A stretch of 64,000 nt of DNA from Pelagicoccus sp. SDUM812005 (GTDB taxonomy: Bacteria > Verrucomicrobiota > Verrucomicrobiia > Opitutales > Opitutaceae). The first letter of the stretch is position 1. Every line of letters starts with the position of its first letter. The stretch is taken from the NCBI RefSeq assembly GCF_031127875.1, contig NZ_JARXIA010000018.1:1-64000 (forward strand), given 5' to 3'. Under the pieces are notes generated by a model, which did no database searches, had not been told where the DNA came from, and saw only the letters and a list, made by a program, of their open reading frames with translations. Both the position numbers and the translations under genes were made by a program. This document shows positions 18,482 through 26,940 of the stretch, in pieces.

Positions 18482-20632
18482 ATGGAAAAGCCAGCTCAGA
18501 AATTTGGTACCTTCGGCGGGGTGTTCGTGCCCAACGTGCTTACCATCCTCGGCGTCATCCTCTTCTTGCGTTCCGGTTGGGTCGTGGGGAACGCGGGTTT
18601 GGTGGGAGCGATCGTGATGCTGTGTATCGCGAACTTGGTGACGTTTATCTCGGCGCTCTCTCTTTCCGCGATCGCGACCAACACCAAGGCCCAGGGAGGC
18701 GGAGCCTACTTCCTGGTTTCGCGTAGCCTGGGCTTGGAGTTTGGCGGGGCGATCGGCCTGCCCTTGTACTTGGCCCAAGCGATCTCGGTGGCGTTTTACG
18801 TGGTCGGCTTTACGGAGTCGGTGCAGTATCTCTTTCCGGATTTGGACGCTCGAACCTTTTCCTTGATCACGCTGGGGGCGATTACGGCGGTGGCCTGGAT
18901 CGGGGCCAGCGTGGCGGTGAAGACGCAGTACATCATCCTAGCCACCTTGGCGGTGTCCTTGATTTCGTTTTTCGTGGGCTTCCAGATCAGCGACGGCTGG
19001 GAGGCGCGGTCGGAGCCCGCTTATATAGAAGGGCAGTCCTTCTGGAGCGTTTTCGCGATCTTCTTCCCGGCGGTGACCGGCATCATGTCGGGGGTGAGCA
19101 TGTCGGGCGACTTGAAGGACCCTACCAAGTCGATCCCGCGGGGAACGCTTTGGGCGGTGGGGTTCACTTTCGTGGTCTACTTGCTGCAGCTGGTTTGGCT
19201 GAGCTTGGGGGCGAGCCGGGAGGAACTGATCGGCAACGCCTTGGTGATGCAGGGCATTTCCGTGGCGCCGCCCTTGATCATCGCGGGGCTTTGGGCGGCG
19301 ACCTTGTCTTCGGCGCTTGCCAGCTTGGTGGCGGCTCCTCGCACCTTGCAGGCTTTGGCCAAGGACCGGGTGATGCCGCGGGTGCTGTCGAAAGGCCACG
19401 GTGCCGCCAAGGAACCGCGCATCGCCTTGGTGATCAGCGCCGCCATCAGCGTGGTTTGCGTTTGGGTGGGGGACCTGAACTTGATCGCTCCCCTGATTTC
19501 GATGTTTTTCCTAGCGACTTATGGAGCGGTGAACCTGGTGGCGGCCTTGGAGAGCTGGACCAGCAATCCGACCTATCGCCCGACCTTCAAGGTGCACTGG
19601 CTGGTCTCCTTGGTCGGGGCGATCGCCTGTTTCGGCATCATGCTGCTGCTCAATCCGCTGGCGACCTTCGCTGCGGTGGTGTTGATCGTGACGGCTTACA
19701 CGGTGCTGGCGCGTCGCTCCTACCGCACTGCTTGGGGCGATATGCGTAGCGGGTTTTGGTTCGCGGTGGCGCGGATGGGCTTGCTCAAGCTCTACTCCTC
19801 GCGGCAGCACCAGCGCAACTGGCGGCCGGCCATCCTAGTGCTCATGAGCAACCTCAAGGAAAACAGCCAGCTACTGCGCTTCGGCCGCTACCTGGAGGCC
19901 AACAAGGGAGTGCTTTTCCTTTCCCACATCATCATCGGCGACTGGAAAAACTCCATCGACCGGCAGAAGGCCCTGACGCGGCAGATCGACGACCGGATTC
20001 GCGAGGAACGCATGTCCGCCTTTTCCAAAGTGGTGGTGGCCAAGGACTTCGAGCAAGGCGTGACCTCGCTGCTGCAAGGCTCCGGCCTCGGCAACCTACA
20101 GCCCAACACCCTCATGATCGAGTGGGGCAGCGGTTGGCTGCGCGACCACGACTTTCCCAGCACCGTGCACCAGGCCCTCGAGATGGAGACCAACTTGCTC
20201 GTCTACTCAAAGGCCAAGGAGCCCGATTCGCACCTGTATTCGGTGATCGACGTTTGGTGGTCGGCTCGAGCCAACGGGTCGATGATGATCACGCTGGCTC
20301 ACTTGATGCAGAGCAATCGCGCCTGGCAGGAGGCTCGCATCCGTATCCTGCGCATCATTCGCGACGAAGACGGCCGCGAGGCGGCGGAGGCCGGCATGGC
20401 GGAGCTGCTCAAGGATTCGCGCATCGAGGCGGAGTCGGTCATCGTGGTTTCGCAGGATTCGCCGCTGGAGTCGATCGCCCGCGAGAGCGCTCGCTCGGCG
20501 GTGACCTTCGTAGGCGTTTCGGTGCGTACCTTGGAGGAAGAGGCGGGGCCGCTCTCCAGCTACGCTCCTTTGGTGGACGGCATCCAAGGGCACCTCTTTT
20601 TGACCAAGAACTGGCACGACTTGGAGTTGTAG
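18482..20632 (+). CDS. SLC12-type (Na-K-Cl cotransporter family) amino acid/cation-chloride permease
   Basis: This 716-residue protein starts with MEKPAQKFGTFGGVFVPNVL. That matches the start of the cation-chloride cotransporter family (xxxGTxxGVxxPxxxxIxGVILFLRxGWVVG). I use the ATG at 18482, since the upstream extension to 18434 lacks family resemblance. Roughly twelve transmembrane helices occupy residues 20-430, with the APC-fold unwound-helix motif KAQGGGAYFLVSRSLG and FPAVTGIMSGVSMSG. The C-terminal ~280 residues are soluble and resemble the SLC12 regulatory tail (NWRPAILVLMSN, then SHIIIGDW). Bacterial members are of unproven substrate, with amino acids, K+ or Cl- coupled transport all possible. 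It sits alone between divergent and downstream genes. Confidence 0.88.
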   Translation: MEKPAQKFGTFGGVFVPNVLTILGVILFLRSGWVVGNAGLVGAIVMLCIANLVTFISALSLSAIATNTKAQGGGAYFLVSRSLGLEFGGAIGLPLYLAQAISVAFYVVGFTESVQYLFPDLDARTFSLITLGAITAVAWIGASVAVKTQYIILATLAVSLISFFVGFQISDGWEARSEPAYIEGQSFWSVFAIFFPAVTGIMSGVSMSGDLKDPTKSIPRGTLWAVGFTFVVYLLQLVWLSLGASREELIGNALVMQGISVAPPLIIAGLWAATLSSALASLVAAPRTLQALAKDRVMPRVLSKGHGAAKEPRIALVISAAISVVCVWVGDLNLIAPLISMFFLATYGAVNLVAALESWTSNPTYRPTFKVHWLVSLVGAIACFGIMLLLNPLATFAAVVLIVTAYTVLARRSYRTAWGDMRSGFWFAVARMGLLKLYSSRQHQRNWRPAILVLMSNLKENSQLLRFGRYLEANKGVLFLSHIIIGDWKNSIDRQKALTRQIDDRIREERMSAFSKVVVAKDFEQGVTSLLQGSGLGNLQPNTLMIEWGSGWLRDHDFPSTVHQALEMETNLLVYSKAKEPDSHLYSVIDVWWSARANGSMMITLAHLMQSNRAWQEARIRILRIIRDEDGREAAEAGMAELLKDSRIEAESVIVVSQDSPLESIARESARSAVTFVGVSVRTLEEEAGPLSSYAPLVDGIQGHLFLTKNWHDLEL

Positions 20633-20799
20633 GGACTGCTCTCTATTAGAGGCTTGCCAAAAAAGGGCCTCTGGCTTTCTTACTGCCCTCCCTGTCGGTC
20701 GATTTTGCCGTTAGAGCCTACACTTGGTAAGGCACCTGCTGATGGGATTTTCCAGTGGCGTCCTTGGCGTCACCGATCTTGACGGACTATTTTACGCTT

Positions 20800-22629
20800 A
20801 TGAGCAACACGCCCAATCAATTCATTCCTGCCGACGCTCCTTTTGCTCCGGAGCAAGCAGCTGCGCTGAACGCTGTTCTCGGCTCGGCCAATGCCCAGCA
20901 AGCCACATGGCTCAAGGGCTTCTTCGCAGGTCTCGTAGCCGGCGAGCAAGGTTTCGGCCATGGCGCGGGCGCTCCCGCAGCCGCTGCCGGCGGTTCTGCT
21001 CCCTTGACCATCCTCTTCGGGTCCGAGTCGGGCAATGCCGAGGGGCTCGCCGATCGCGTGAAGGACTCCGCTTCCGCGGAAGGCTTCAAGTGCAAGGTCG
21101 TCGACATGGCGGACGCCAAGCTGGCCGACCTGGCCAAGGCGGAGAACCTGCTCGTGCTCGTGAGCACCTGGGGCGAAGGCGAGCCGCCGTCGCGGGCTAG
21201 CGATTTCTACGACGCGATCATGGCCGAAAAGGCGGTCAAGCTCGATGGCGTCAACTTTTCGGTGCTCGGCCTGGGCGACAGCTCCTACACGCAGTTCAAC
21301 CAGATGGCCAAGGAGTTCGACAAGCGCCTCGAAGACCTCGGCGGTACCCGCATCTACGATCGCGTGGAGTGCGACGTCGATTTCGAAGGTCCCTACGTGG
21401 GCTGGGCCAACGGCGCCATCGCCAAGCTCAAGGAGATCGCCAAGCCGGCAGCCGCGGCCGCTCCGGTGGTCGGTTTCGGTTCCGGTCCCGCTATCCTGAC
21501 TCCGGTCGCTCCGGCCTACAGCAAGGCGAATCCCTTCCAGGCGGAGATGCTGAAGAGCATCAACCTCAACGGAACCGGTTCCGCTAAGGAAACCATCCAC
21601 GCGGAAATTTCCCTCGAAGGTTCCGGCCTCACCTACGAGCCCGGCGACGCGCTTGGCGTCATTCCCGAAAACGCTCCCGATCTCGTGGAAGCCTTCCTCG
21701 AAGCCGCCAAGCTCGACGGCCGCGAGAACGTCTCCTTCAAGGACGAGCTCTCGGTGCCATTCGGCGATTTGCTGCGCAAGCAGCTCGACCTGCGTACCAT
21801 CAATTCGGTGATCCTCAAGAAGTACGCCAAGGCCTGCGACCACAAGGAGCTGCTCAAGATGTCGGAAGATCGTGAGAAGGTGAAGGACTGGGCTTGGGGC
21901 CGCGATATCGTGGACCTCGTCAAGGAGTATCCTTCCTCGCTGCGTGCCGGCGATTGGGTGTCCTTGCTCCGTCCGCTTTCGCCACGTCTCTACTCGATCG
22001 CTTCTGCGATTTCGGCTCACCCGAACGAGGTTCACCTCACGGTAGGAGCGGTTCGCTACGAAGCCTTCGGCCGCCAGAAGAAGGGCGTTTGCTCGACTTT
22101 CATCGCCGACGCTTGGAAGGAAGGCACCAAGGCAGGCGTCTATTTCCACAGCAACAAGAACTTCAAGCTGCCCGCCGACCCTGCGACTCCCATTATCATG
22201 GTCGGTCCCGGCACCGGTATCGCTCCGTTCCGCGCTTTCGTGGAAGAGCGGGCTGCAACGGGCGCGAAGGGCGAGAACTGGCTCTTCTTCGGAGACCAGC
22301 GCTACACCTACGACTTCCTCTACCAGACCGAATGGCAGGACTACCTCAAGAAGGGAGTGCTCACCAAGCTCGATCTGGCTTTCAGCCGTGACCAACCCGA
22401 GAAGATCTACGTCCAGGATCGCATGCGCGAAAATGGGGCGGAACTCTGGGAGTGGCTCGACAAGGGCGCCTACTTCTACGTTTGCGGCGATGCGACCCGC
22501 ATGGCCAAGGACGTCAACCAAGCCCTCATCGACATCGTGCAGGAGCACGGCAAGAAGAGCGAGGAAGACGCCATCGCCTACGTGAAGCAGATGACCAAGG
22601 AGCGTCGCTACGGACGCGACGTCTACTAG
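20800..22629 (+). CDS. cysJ: CysJ-like diflavin reductase (sulfite reductase [NADPH] flavoprotein component)
   Basis: This 609-residue diflavin enzyme starts at ATG 20800; MSNTPNQFIPADAPFAPEQA resembles the CysJ N-terminus. A short helical lead (QQATWLKGFFAGLVAGEQ) and an Ala-rich linker precede the flavodoxin domain. That domain has TILFGSESGNAEGLADRV for FMN and LVLVSTWGEGEPPSRASDFY. The FAD domain has RLYSIASAISAHPNEVHLTV and GVCSTFIADAW. The NADPH domain has MVGPGTGIAPFRAFVEERAA, FFGDQRYTYDFLYQTEW and YVCGDATRMAKDVNQAL, ending in RRYGRDVY as in CysJ/CPR proteins. It moves electrons from NADPH to a partner, normally the CysI hemoprotein in sulfate assimilation. No cysI is adjacent, so the electron acceptor is unproven. 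Confidence 0.9.
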   Translation: MSNTPNQFIPADAPFAPEQAAALNAVLGSANAQQATWLKGFFAGLVAGEQGFGHGAGAPAAAAGGSAPLTILFGSESGNAEGLADRVKDSASAEGFKCKVVDMADAKLADLAKAENLLVLVSTWGEGEPPSRASDFYDAIMAEKAVKLDGVNFSVLGLGDSSYTQFNQMAKEFDKRLEDLGGTRIYDRVECDVDFEGPYVGWANGAIAKLKEIAKPAAAAAPVVGFGSGPAILTPVAPAYSKANPFQAEMLKSINLNGTGSAKETIHAEISLEGSGLTYEPGDALGVIPENAPDLVEAFLEAAKLDGRENVSFKDELSVPFGDLLRKQLDLRTINSVILKKYAKACDHKELLKMSEDREKVKDWAWGRDIVDLVKEYPSSLRAGDWVSLLRPLSPRLYSIASAISAHPNEVHLTVGAVRYEAFGRQKKGVCSTFIADAWKEGTKAGVYFHSNKNFKLPADPATPIIMVGPGTGIAPFRAFVEERAATGAKGENWLFFGDQRYTYDFLYQTEWQDYLKKGVLTKLDLAFSRDQPEKIYVQDRMRENGAELWEWLDKGAYFYVCGDATRMAKDVNQALIDIVQEHGKKSEEDAIAYVKQMTKERRYGRDVY

Positions 22630-22673
22630 TCGGCTTCAGCTCGAATCCAGAAAACGGATACTATTTCCTCAGA

Positions 22674-22704
22674 GCCCGTCGCCCGAAATGGCGGCGGGCT
22701 TTTT
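22674..22704 (+). terminator. Rho-independent terminator after cysJ-like gene
   Basis: A 10-bp stem (GCCCGTCGCC with GGCGGCGGGC), six-base loop CGAAAT, then five T residues, 45 bp after the stop codon. Confidence 0.88.
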
Positions 22705-22901
22705 CGTGGGCGGCCGACGAGTTGGGGTGAGCTTGTCTGCCTGAGGTTTGGAGACGTATCCAAAGGTGAGTGCGTTTAATGTAGAGCGTGGGTGGGCGCT
22801 AAATGCCCATGGAGCAGCTTTATGCTGCTTTCTATTTTTGTAAGTCGCTGATGGTCAATGTCTGGAAGCGCGATGGCGCTGGCTGTGCGAATAGGTGGGC
22901 C

Positions 22902-25355
22902 ATGAAACCTTCATCTATTATGAAAATTAAGACGTACCGCATCGGTCGGGCTCTGGTCGCGGGGCTTGGCATCGTTTTCAGTTCAGCCGCTTTGCAGGCG
23001 GCCGGTTTGCTGACTCCAGTCTCGCAGGGAGACCAGCTGCTCGACTTGGAGAGCCACCATGTGCGGGTGGTGATCAACAATGGCTTTGCCCGTACCGAGG
23101 TGGAGCAGGTTTTTTCCAATCCGAACGCACATGAGCTGGAGGCCGTTTATACGGCTCCGGTTCCCAAGGCGGGCGCCTTGTCGGAGCTGACCATCTATGC
23201 GGGAGAGCGGGTCCTGCAGGGCGAGGTCGTGGCGAAGGCGGAAGCGGAACGCATTTACCAGGAAGAAAAGGAGCAAGGCAACGAAGTGGGGAAGGCGGAC
23301 AAAAATTCGTATCAGAATTTTGAATTCACCGTTTATCCGGTGCCGGCAAAGGGGAGCGTGCGCATGACCTATGTCTATTACGAGCCTTTGAAGATCGATA
23401 CTGGGGTGGGGCGCTACCACTATCCGCTCGAGGAAGGGGGAACCGACGATGGGGCAAATTCGTTTTGGACGCAGAACGACGTGGTGAGTTCTCAGTTCAG
23501 CGTGGAGGTTAGGCTGAAGTCGAACTATCCGTTGGCTCGCACGCGTATTCCGAACTTCGGCGGATCGGCCCAAGCTCAGGAAGATGGAAGTCTGCTGTAC
23601 CGATACGAGAGCGAAGGAGCGATCCTGGATCAGGACTTTGTTTTCTACTACATGCTGGAGGAGAACTTGCCGGGTCGCTTGGAGATGCTGACGTATCGAG
23701 AAAACGAGGACAAGGCTGGATCGTTCATGATGGTGATGACGCCTGGAGTGGACTTAAAGCCCTTGGCAGGTGGGGCTGACTACGTTTTCGCGATCGACGT
23801 TTCCGGCAGCATGCAAGGGAAGCTGCACACTTTGGTTTCGGGCGTAAAGAAGGCGATCGGCCAGCTGAAGCCCGAAGACCGGTTTCGCATCGTTGGCTTT
23901 AACGATCGGGCTTTTGAAGTGAATCAAGGTTGGGTGAACGCGTCGGAGCAAGGCGTACGCGACAGTTTGAGTCGCTTGGACCAATTGGTTTCCAACGGGG
24001 GAACCAACGTGTACGCGGGGGTGAAGTTGGCGATGGAGAAGCTCGATGCGGATCGAGTGGCGACTCTGATCCTAGTGACGGACGGAGTCACTAATCGCGG
24101 GATCGTGGATCCGAAGGAGTTTTATAAGATCATGCACAAGCAAGACCTTCGCTTCTATGGTTTCCTTTTGGGGAACAGCAGCAATTGGCCTTTGATGGAA
24201 GTGATGTGCGAAGCGAGTGGCGGAAGCTACCGGGCGGTTTCGAATAGCGATGACATCATTGGAGAAGTATTGATCGCCAAGAACAAGATTGCCTTCGAGA
24301 GCATGAGGCAGGCGAGCTTGAGTATTAAGGGAGTGAATACGTTTGACGTAAGCGATTTTAAGATCGGGAAAATCCACTTCGGCGACCAGCTGGTGCTCTT
24401 TGGCCGCTACGAAAAAGGGGGCAAGGCGACGGTGACGCTTACTGCTCGCGTCAATGGAGAGGATCGCAGCTACCGTACGGAGGTCGTTTTTCCGGAGCGC
24501 GATGTTGCTCACCCCGAGCTGGAGCGGATGTGGGCCATGGACCAGGTGCGGAAGATCGAAGTGAACCAGCTCGCTGGATTCGTCGAAGAAGGGGAGGCGA
24601 AGGTCGCGATCCGGGATATCGGTGTCGCCTACCAGATCGTGACCGATGAGACGTCGATGATTGCCTTGGACGACGCCGGCTTCGCTCGCCATGGAGTGGA
24701 GCGTCGCAACCAGGAGCGGGTGGCTCGCGAGTTGCAGGCTCGCGTGGCCAACCCAGCGTCGAGCGGGGCTCAGCGAGTCGATGCCCAGCAGCCGATGTAT
24801 CAACAGCGTTCCCATTCGACGGGCGGTGGCGCGGGGGCGATCGAGCCTTGGTTCGTTCTGCTCGTAGCTGCGGGGGGTGGCGCCCTTGCGTGGCGAAAGT
24901 GGCGACGCTCGGGGGCTTCCTTGAGCGCCTTGGCCATAGGCGTGATCGCTGTGGGTGCGGTCGCGGGGTCGAAGCTCGAAGCTTCCGATGGCGAGCGGCC
25001 GGGTTGGACGGAGCGTTCAGGAAAGCTTGCTGCAGGAAAGAGCTCGATCGATCACTCGATCGCCAGCTTTTGGGACGTCAGCGAGGAGGAAGCTGCGGTT
25101 CCCGTTCGATCCGGCTCACCTGTAGTCGACACGGATGCGGATCGGGGCGATAGGCAATGTGTCGCGACCGTGAATTTACGAAATGGATACGCATCTGAAT
25201 CGGATTCGCATCAGGTTAAGCAGCGGAGGGATCGAGGGAGTCGTCGCGGTCATTTCGGGCTTAATCTATTTAATGCGATTCCTGTTTTCGATTTCGTGTG
25301 GGGAGACGACAACGAAAGGGAGTCGGATGCCTACGAAGGAAAGGTGAGGCGCTAG
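22902..25355 (+). CDS. VIT and vWA domain surface protein, probable rhombosortase substrate
   Basis: This protein of about 817 residues starts at ATG 22902, which has AGGTGG just upstream; ATG 22920 is an alternative. A signal sequence follows (IGRALVAGLGIVFSSAALQA). The VIT domain spans about 50-170 (HHVRVVINNGFARTEVEQVF, SVRMTYVYYEPL). The vWA domain starts near 293, with the MIDAS motif DVSGS at 299-303 and LVTDGVTNRG near 395. Near residue 640 a Gly-rich cassette (STGGGAGAIEPW) enters a hydrophobic helix ending in RKWRR. That is the layout of GlyGly-CTERM sorting signals, but here it is followed by a second hydrophobic stretch and a ~125-residue hydrophilic tail. The next gene encodes a rhombosortase-like protease. 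VIT-vWA proteins in marine proteobacteria are targets of dedicated sortases, so a parallel system is likely (inference). Confidence 0.88.
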   Translation: MKPSSIMKIKTYRIGRALVAGLGIVFSSAALQAAGLLTPVSQGDQLLDLESHHVRVVINNGFARTEVEQVFSNPNAHELEAVYTAPVPKAGALSELTIYAGERVLQGEVVAKAEAERIYQEEKEQGNEVGKADKNSYQNFEFTVYPVPAKGSVRMTYVYYEPLKIDTGVGRYHYPLEEGGTDDGANSFWTQNDVVSSQFSVEVRLKSNYPLARTRIPNFGGSAQAQEDGSLLYRYESEGAILDQDFVFYYMLEENLPGRLEMLTYRENEDKAGSFMMVMTPGVDLKPLAGGADYVFAIDVSGSMQGKLHTLVSGVKKAIGQLKPEDRFRIVGFNDRAFEVNQGWVNASEQGVRDSLSRLDQLVSNGGTNVYAGVKLAMEKLDADRVATLILVTDGVTNRGIVDPKEFYKIMHKQDLRFYGFLLGNSSNWPLMEVMCEASGGSYRAVSNSDDIIGEVLIAKNKIAFESMRQASLSIKGVNTFDVSDFKIGKIHFGDQLVLFGRYEKGGKATVTLTARVNGEDRSYRTEVVFPERDVAHPELERMWAMDQVRKIEVNQLAGFVEEGEAKVAIRDIGVAYQIVTDETSMIALDDAGFARHGVERRNQERVARELQARVANPASSGAQRVDAQQPMYQQRSHSTGGGAGAIEPWFVLLVAAGGGALAWRKWRRSGASLSALAIGVIAVGAVAGSKLEASDGERPGWTERSGKLAAGKSSIDHSIASFWDVSEEEAAVPVRSGSPVVDTDADRGDRQCVATVNLRNGYASESDSHQVKQRRDRGSRRGHFGLNLFNAIPVFDFVWGDDNERESDAYEGKVRR

Positions 25356-25369
25356 AATTGGTTTGGGAG

Positions 25370-25400
25370 GGGCCGCGAGGCGAGCAGCGCTTCGCGGCCC
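25370..25400 (+). promoter_or_regulatory. Intercistronic hairpin between the VIT/vWA gene and the rhombosortase gene
   Basis: A perfect 9-bp stem (GGGCCGCGA with TCGCGGCCC) with a 13-base loop lies in the 60-bp gap and is followed by only three T residues. It may partly terminate transcription or stabilise the upstream mRNA, lowering protease expression relative to its substrate. Confidence 0.6.
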
Positions 25401-25415
25401 TTTGAGGATAAGGAT

Positions 25416-26027
25416 ATGACGTCTAAAATTGGCAGGATTCCGTGGATTAGCCTTTCGGTCGGCGTATTGGCCTTGTTGATACATGCTGGAGGACCGGCGT
25501 GCTTCGAGCTTTTCGTTTGGAGAGCGGACTGGCCCGCAAGCGGTGCTTTTTGGCGGATTGCGAGCGGGCATTTGGTCCATGTGGACGGTGGCCATTTGCT
25601 TTGGGACCTGTCGGCGTTTCTGCTGTTGGGGTGCTACCTGGAGCGACGGGACCGGAGGGGGCTGGTTTGGACGCTGGCTTTAAGCGTTTTGTTGGCGGAA
25701 GCCTTTTTAAGGGCGTCGGGGCGTTTCGAGCTCTACTGCGGTCTGTCGGGAGTCGCGATGGGTTTGTTCGTGGCGGTGGGTTGGCGCTTCGTTGGCCGGG
25801 GGCGCCTTTCCAGCGATCCTTGGCTGGTCGGGATGGGGGCGGCTGCTTTGGCGGCGGCGGTGGGGAAGCTTGCTTGGGAGCTGCTTGCGTCGGAGGCCGT
25901 GTTTGTGGGGACGCTTGCGGATGGCTATCGCGTGGCGGTGGAGGCCCATGCGGCAGGTTTGCTGGCGGCGACGCTGAGCGGGTGGCGCTGGCGTTGGGTT
26001 GGGGCGCCGCGGTCGGCGGTCGGCTAG
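25416..26027 (+). CDS. rrtA: Rhombosortase-like intramembrane serine protease
   Basis: This 203-residue polytopic membrane protein has about six hydrophobic helices. Rhomboid landmarks are visible: SGHLVHVDGGHLLWDL (residues 50-65) corresponds to the H-x-x-x-x-H-x-x-x-N loop, with Asp where rhomboids have Asn. YCGLSG holds the candidate nucleophile S111. VEAHAAGLLAA holds the candidate catalytic H178, followed by the small-residue helix. The length and the GLSG/HAAG pattern fit rhombosortases, which cleave GlyGly-CTERM anchors, better than general GlpG rhomboids. A start at ATG 25416 is supported by GAGG eight bases upstream. The preceding gene encodes a candidate substrate. I am fairly sure of the rhomboid fold and somewhat less sure of the rhombosortase subfamily. 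Confidence 0.8.
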   Translation: MTSKIGRIPWISLSVGVLALLIHAGGPACFELFVWRADWPASGAFWRIASGHLVHVDGGHLLWDLSAFLLLGCYLERRDRRGLVWTLALSVLLAEAFLRASGRFELYCGLSGVAMGLFVAVGWRFVGRGRLSSDPWLVGMGAAALAAAVGKLAWELLASEAVFVGTLADGYRVAVEAHAAGLLAATLSGWRWRWVGAPRSAVG

Positions 26028-26075
26028 GGGTGAGCGACCGTTGCAATTGCGGGGATTTTGCACAGGTTTGCTGCC

Positions 26076-26930
26076 ATGCTGATTTTTTCCGACGAGCGTT
26101 GCCTAGGGTACGAGTCGCCGGGGCACCCGGAGCGGGCGGCCCGGGTGGCGGAGACGGTTGAGCTTTTGCGGTTGCGGCATGCGGATTGGCAGTGGCCCGC
26201 TTTCGAGGCCGCGGTGGAGGCTGACTTGCTGCGGGCCCATTCGGTGGCTCATCTGGAGCGATTGCAGGTGGCGGAGCATTTCGACGCCGACACGGCGTTT
26301 CACGAGGGGATCTACGGGATCGCGAGCCTGGCTTGCGGGGCCTCGCTGGCGGCTATGGGCGCGGCCTTGGCAGGGCAAAAGGCGTTTTCCTTGATGCGTC
26401 CGCCGGGGCATCATGCGGAGCGGGAGCGGGCGATGGGCTTTTGTTACCTGAACCACGCGGCGGTTTGCGCCTTGGCGGCCTTGGCGAAGGGGGTGTCGCG
26501 AGTGGCGGTTTGGGATTTCGACGCGCATCACGGCAACGGGACGGAAGCGATCTTGGCGGGAGTGCCGGGAGCCTTGTACGTTTCGGCCCATCAGGTGCCG
26601 TGTTATCCGGGCACGGGCACGGTTTCGCGGGGCAATTGCCAAAATTTTCCGGTGCCTCCGGACTGCGATCCGGAGCGGCATCTCGCAATCCTGGAGGAAT
26701 CGTGGCGGGTGGTGTTGGGATTTGAGCCAGAACTCGTACTTGTATCTGCGGGCTTCGATGCCTATGAACACGACCCTATTACCCAGATGAGTTTGCGCAT
26801 GAACGATTTCAGGACAATTGGCCAATGGATGGCGGCGACGAAAACGCCGGCCATGGCCTTGCTTGAAGGCGGTTACAGCGAAGATCTGCCGGAGTTGGTG
26901 GACGCGTTTCTCGTGGGTTGGAGCGACTGA
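26076..26930 (+). CDS. Histone-deacetylase-like / acetoin utilisation deacetylase family hydrolase
   Basis: This 284-residue zinc hydrolase of the arginase/deacetylase fold starts at ATG 26076 (MLIFSDERCLGYESPGHPER); the TTG at 26058 would only add six residues. Catalytic landmarks are RPPGHHAER (tandem His), GFCYLNHAAVC and FDAHHGNGTEAI (zinc-binding Asp and His). SAGFDAYEHDPI carries the second zinc Asp, and LLEGGYS carries the terminal glycine loop. Bacterial members remove acetyl groups from proteins, polyamines or small amides; the substrate cannot be assigned. It lies 10 bp upstream of the RNase D gene and may be cotranscribed with it. Confidence 0.9.
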   Translation: MLIFSDERCLGYESPGHPERAARVAETVELLRLRHADWQWPAFEAAVEADLLRAHSVAHLERLQVAEHFDADTAFHEGIYGIASLACGASLAAMGAALAGQKAFSLMRPPGHHAERERAMGFCYLNHAAVCALAALAKGVSRVAVWDFDAHHGNGTEAILAGVPGALYVSAHQVPCYPGTGTVSRGNCQNFPVPPDCDPERHLAILEESWRVVLGFEPELVLVSAGFDAYEHDPITQMSLRMNDFRTIGQWMAATKTPAMALLEGGYSEDLPELVDAFLVGWSD

Positions 26931-26940
26931 CTATTCCCCT

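Noticed and set aside
20770-22548. 592-codon minus-strand frame opposite the cysJ-like gene
   Set aside because: The plus-strand product has full diflavin reductase motifs; the antisense frame shows no domain and arises from codon bias.
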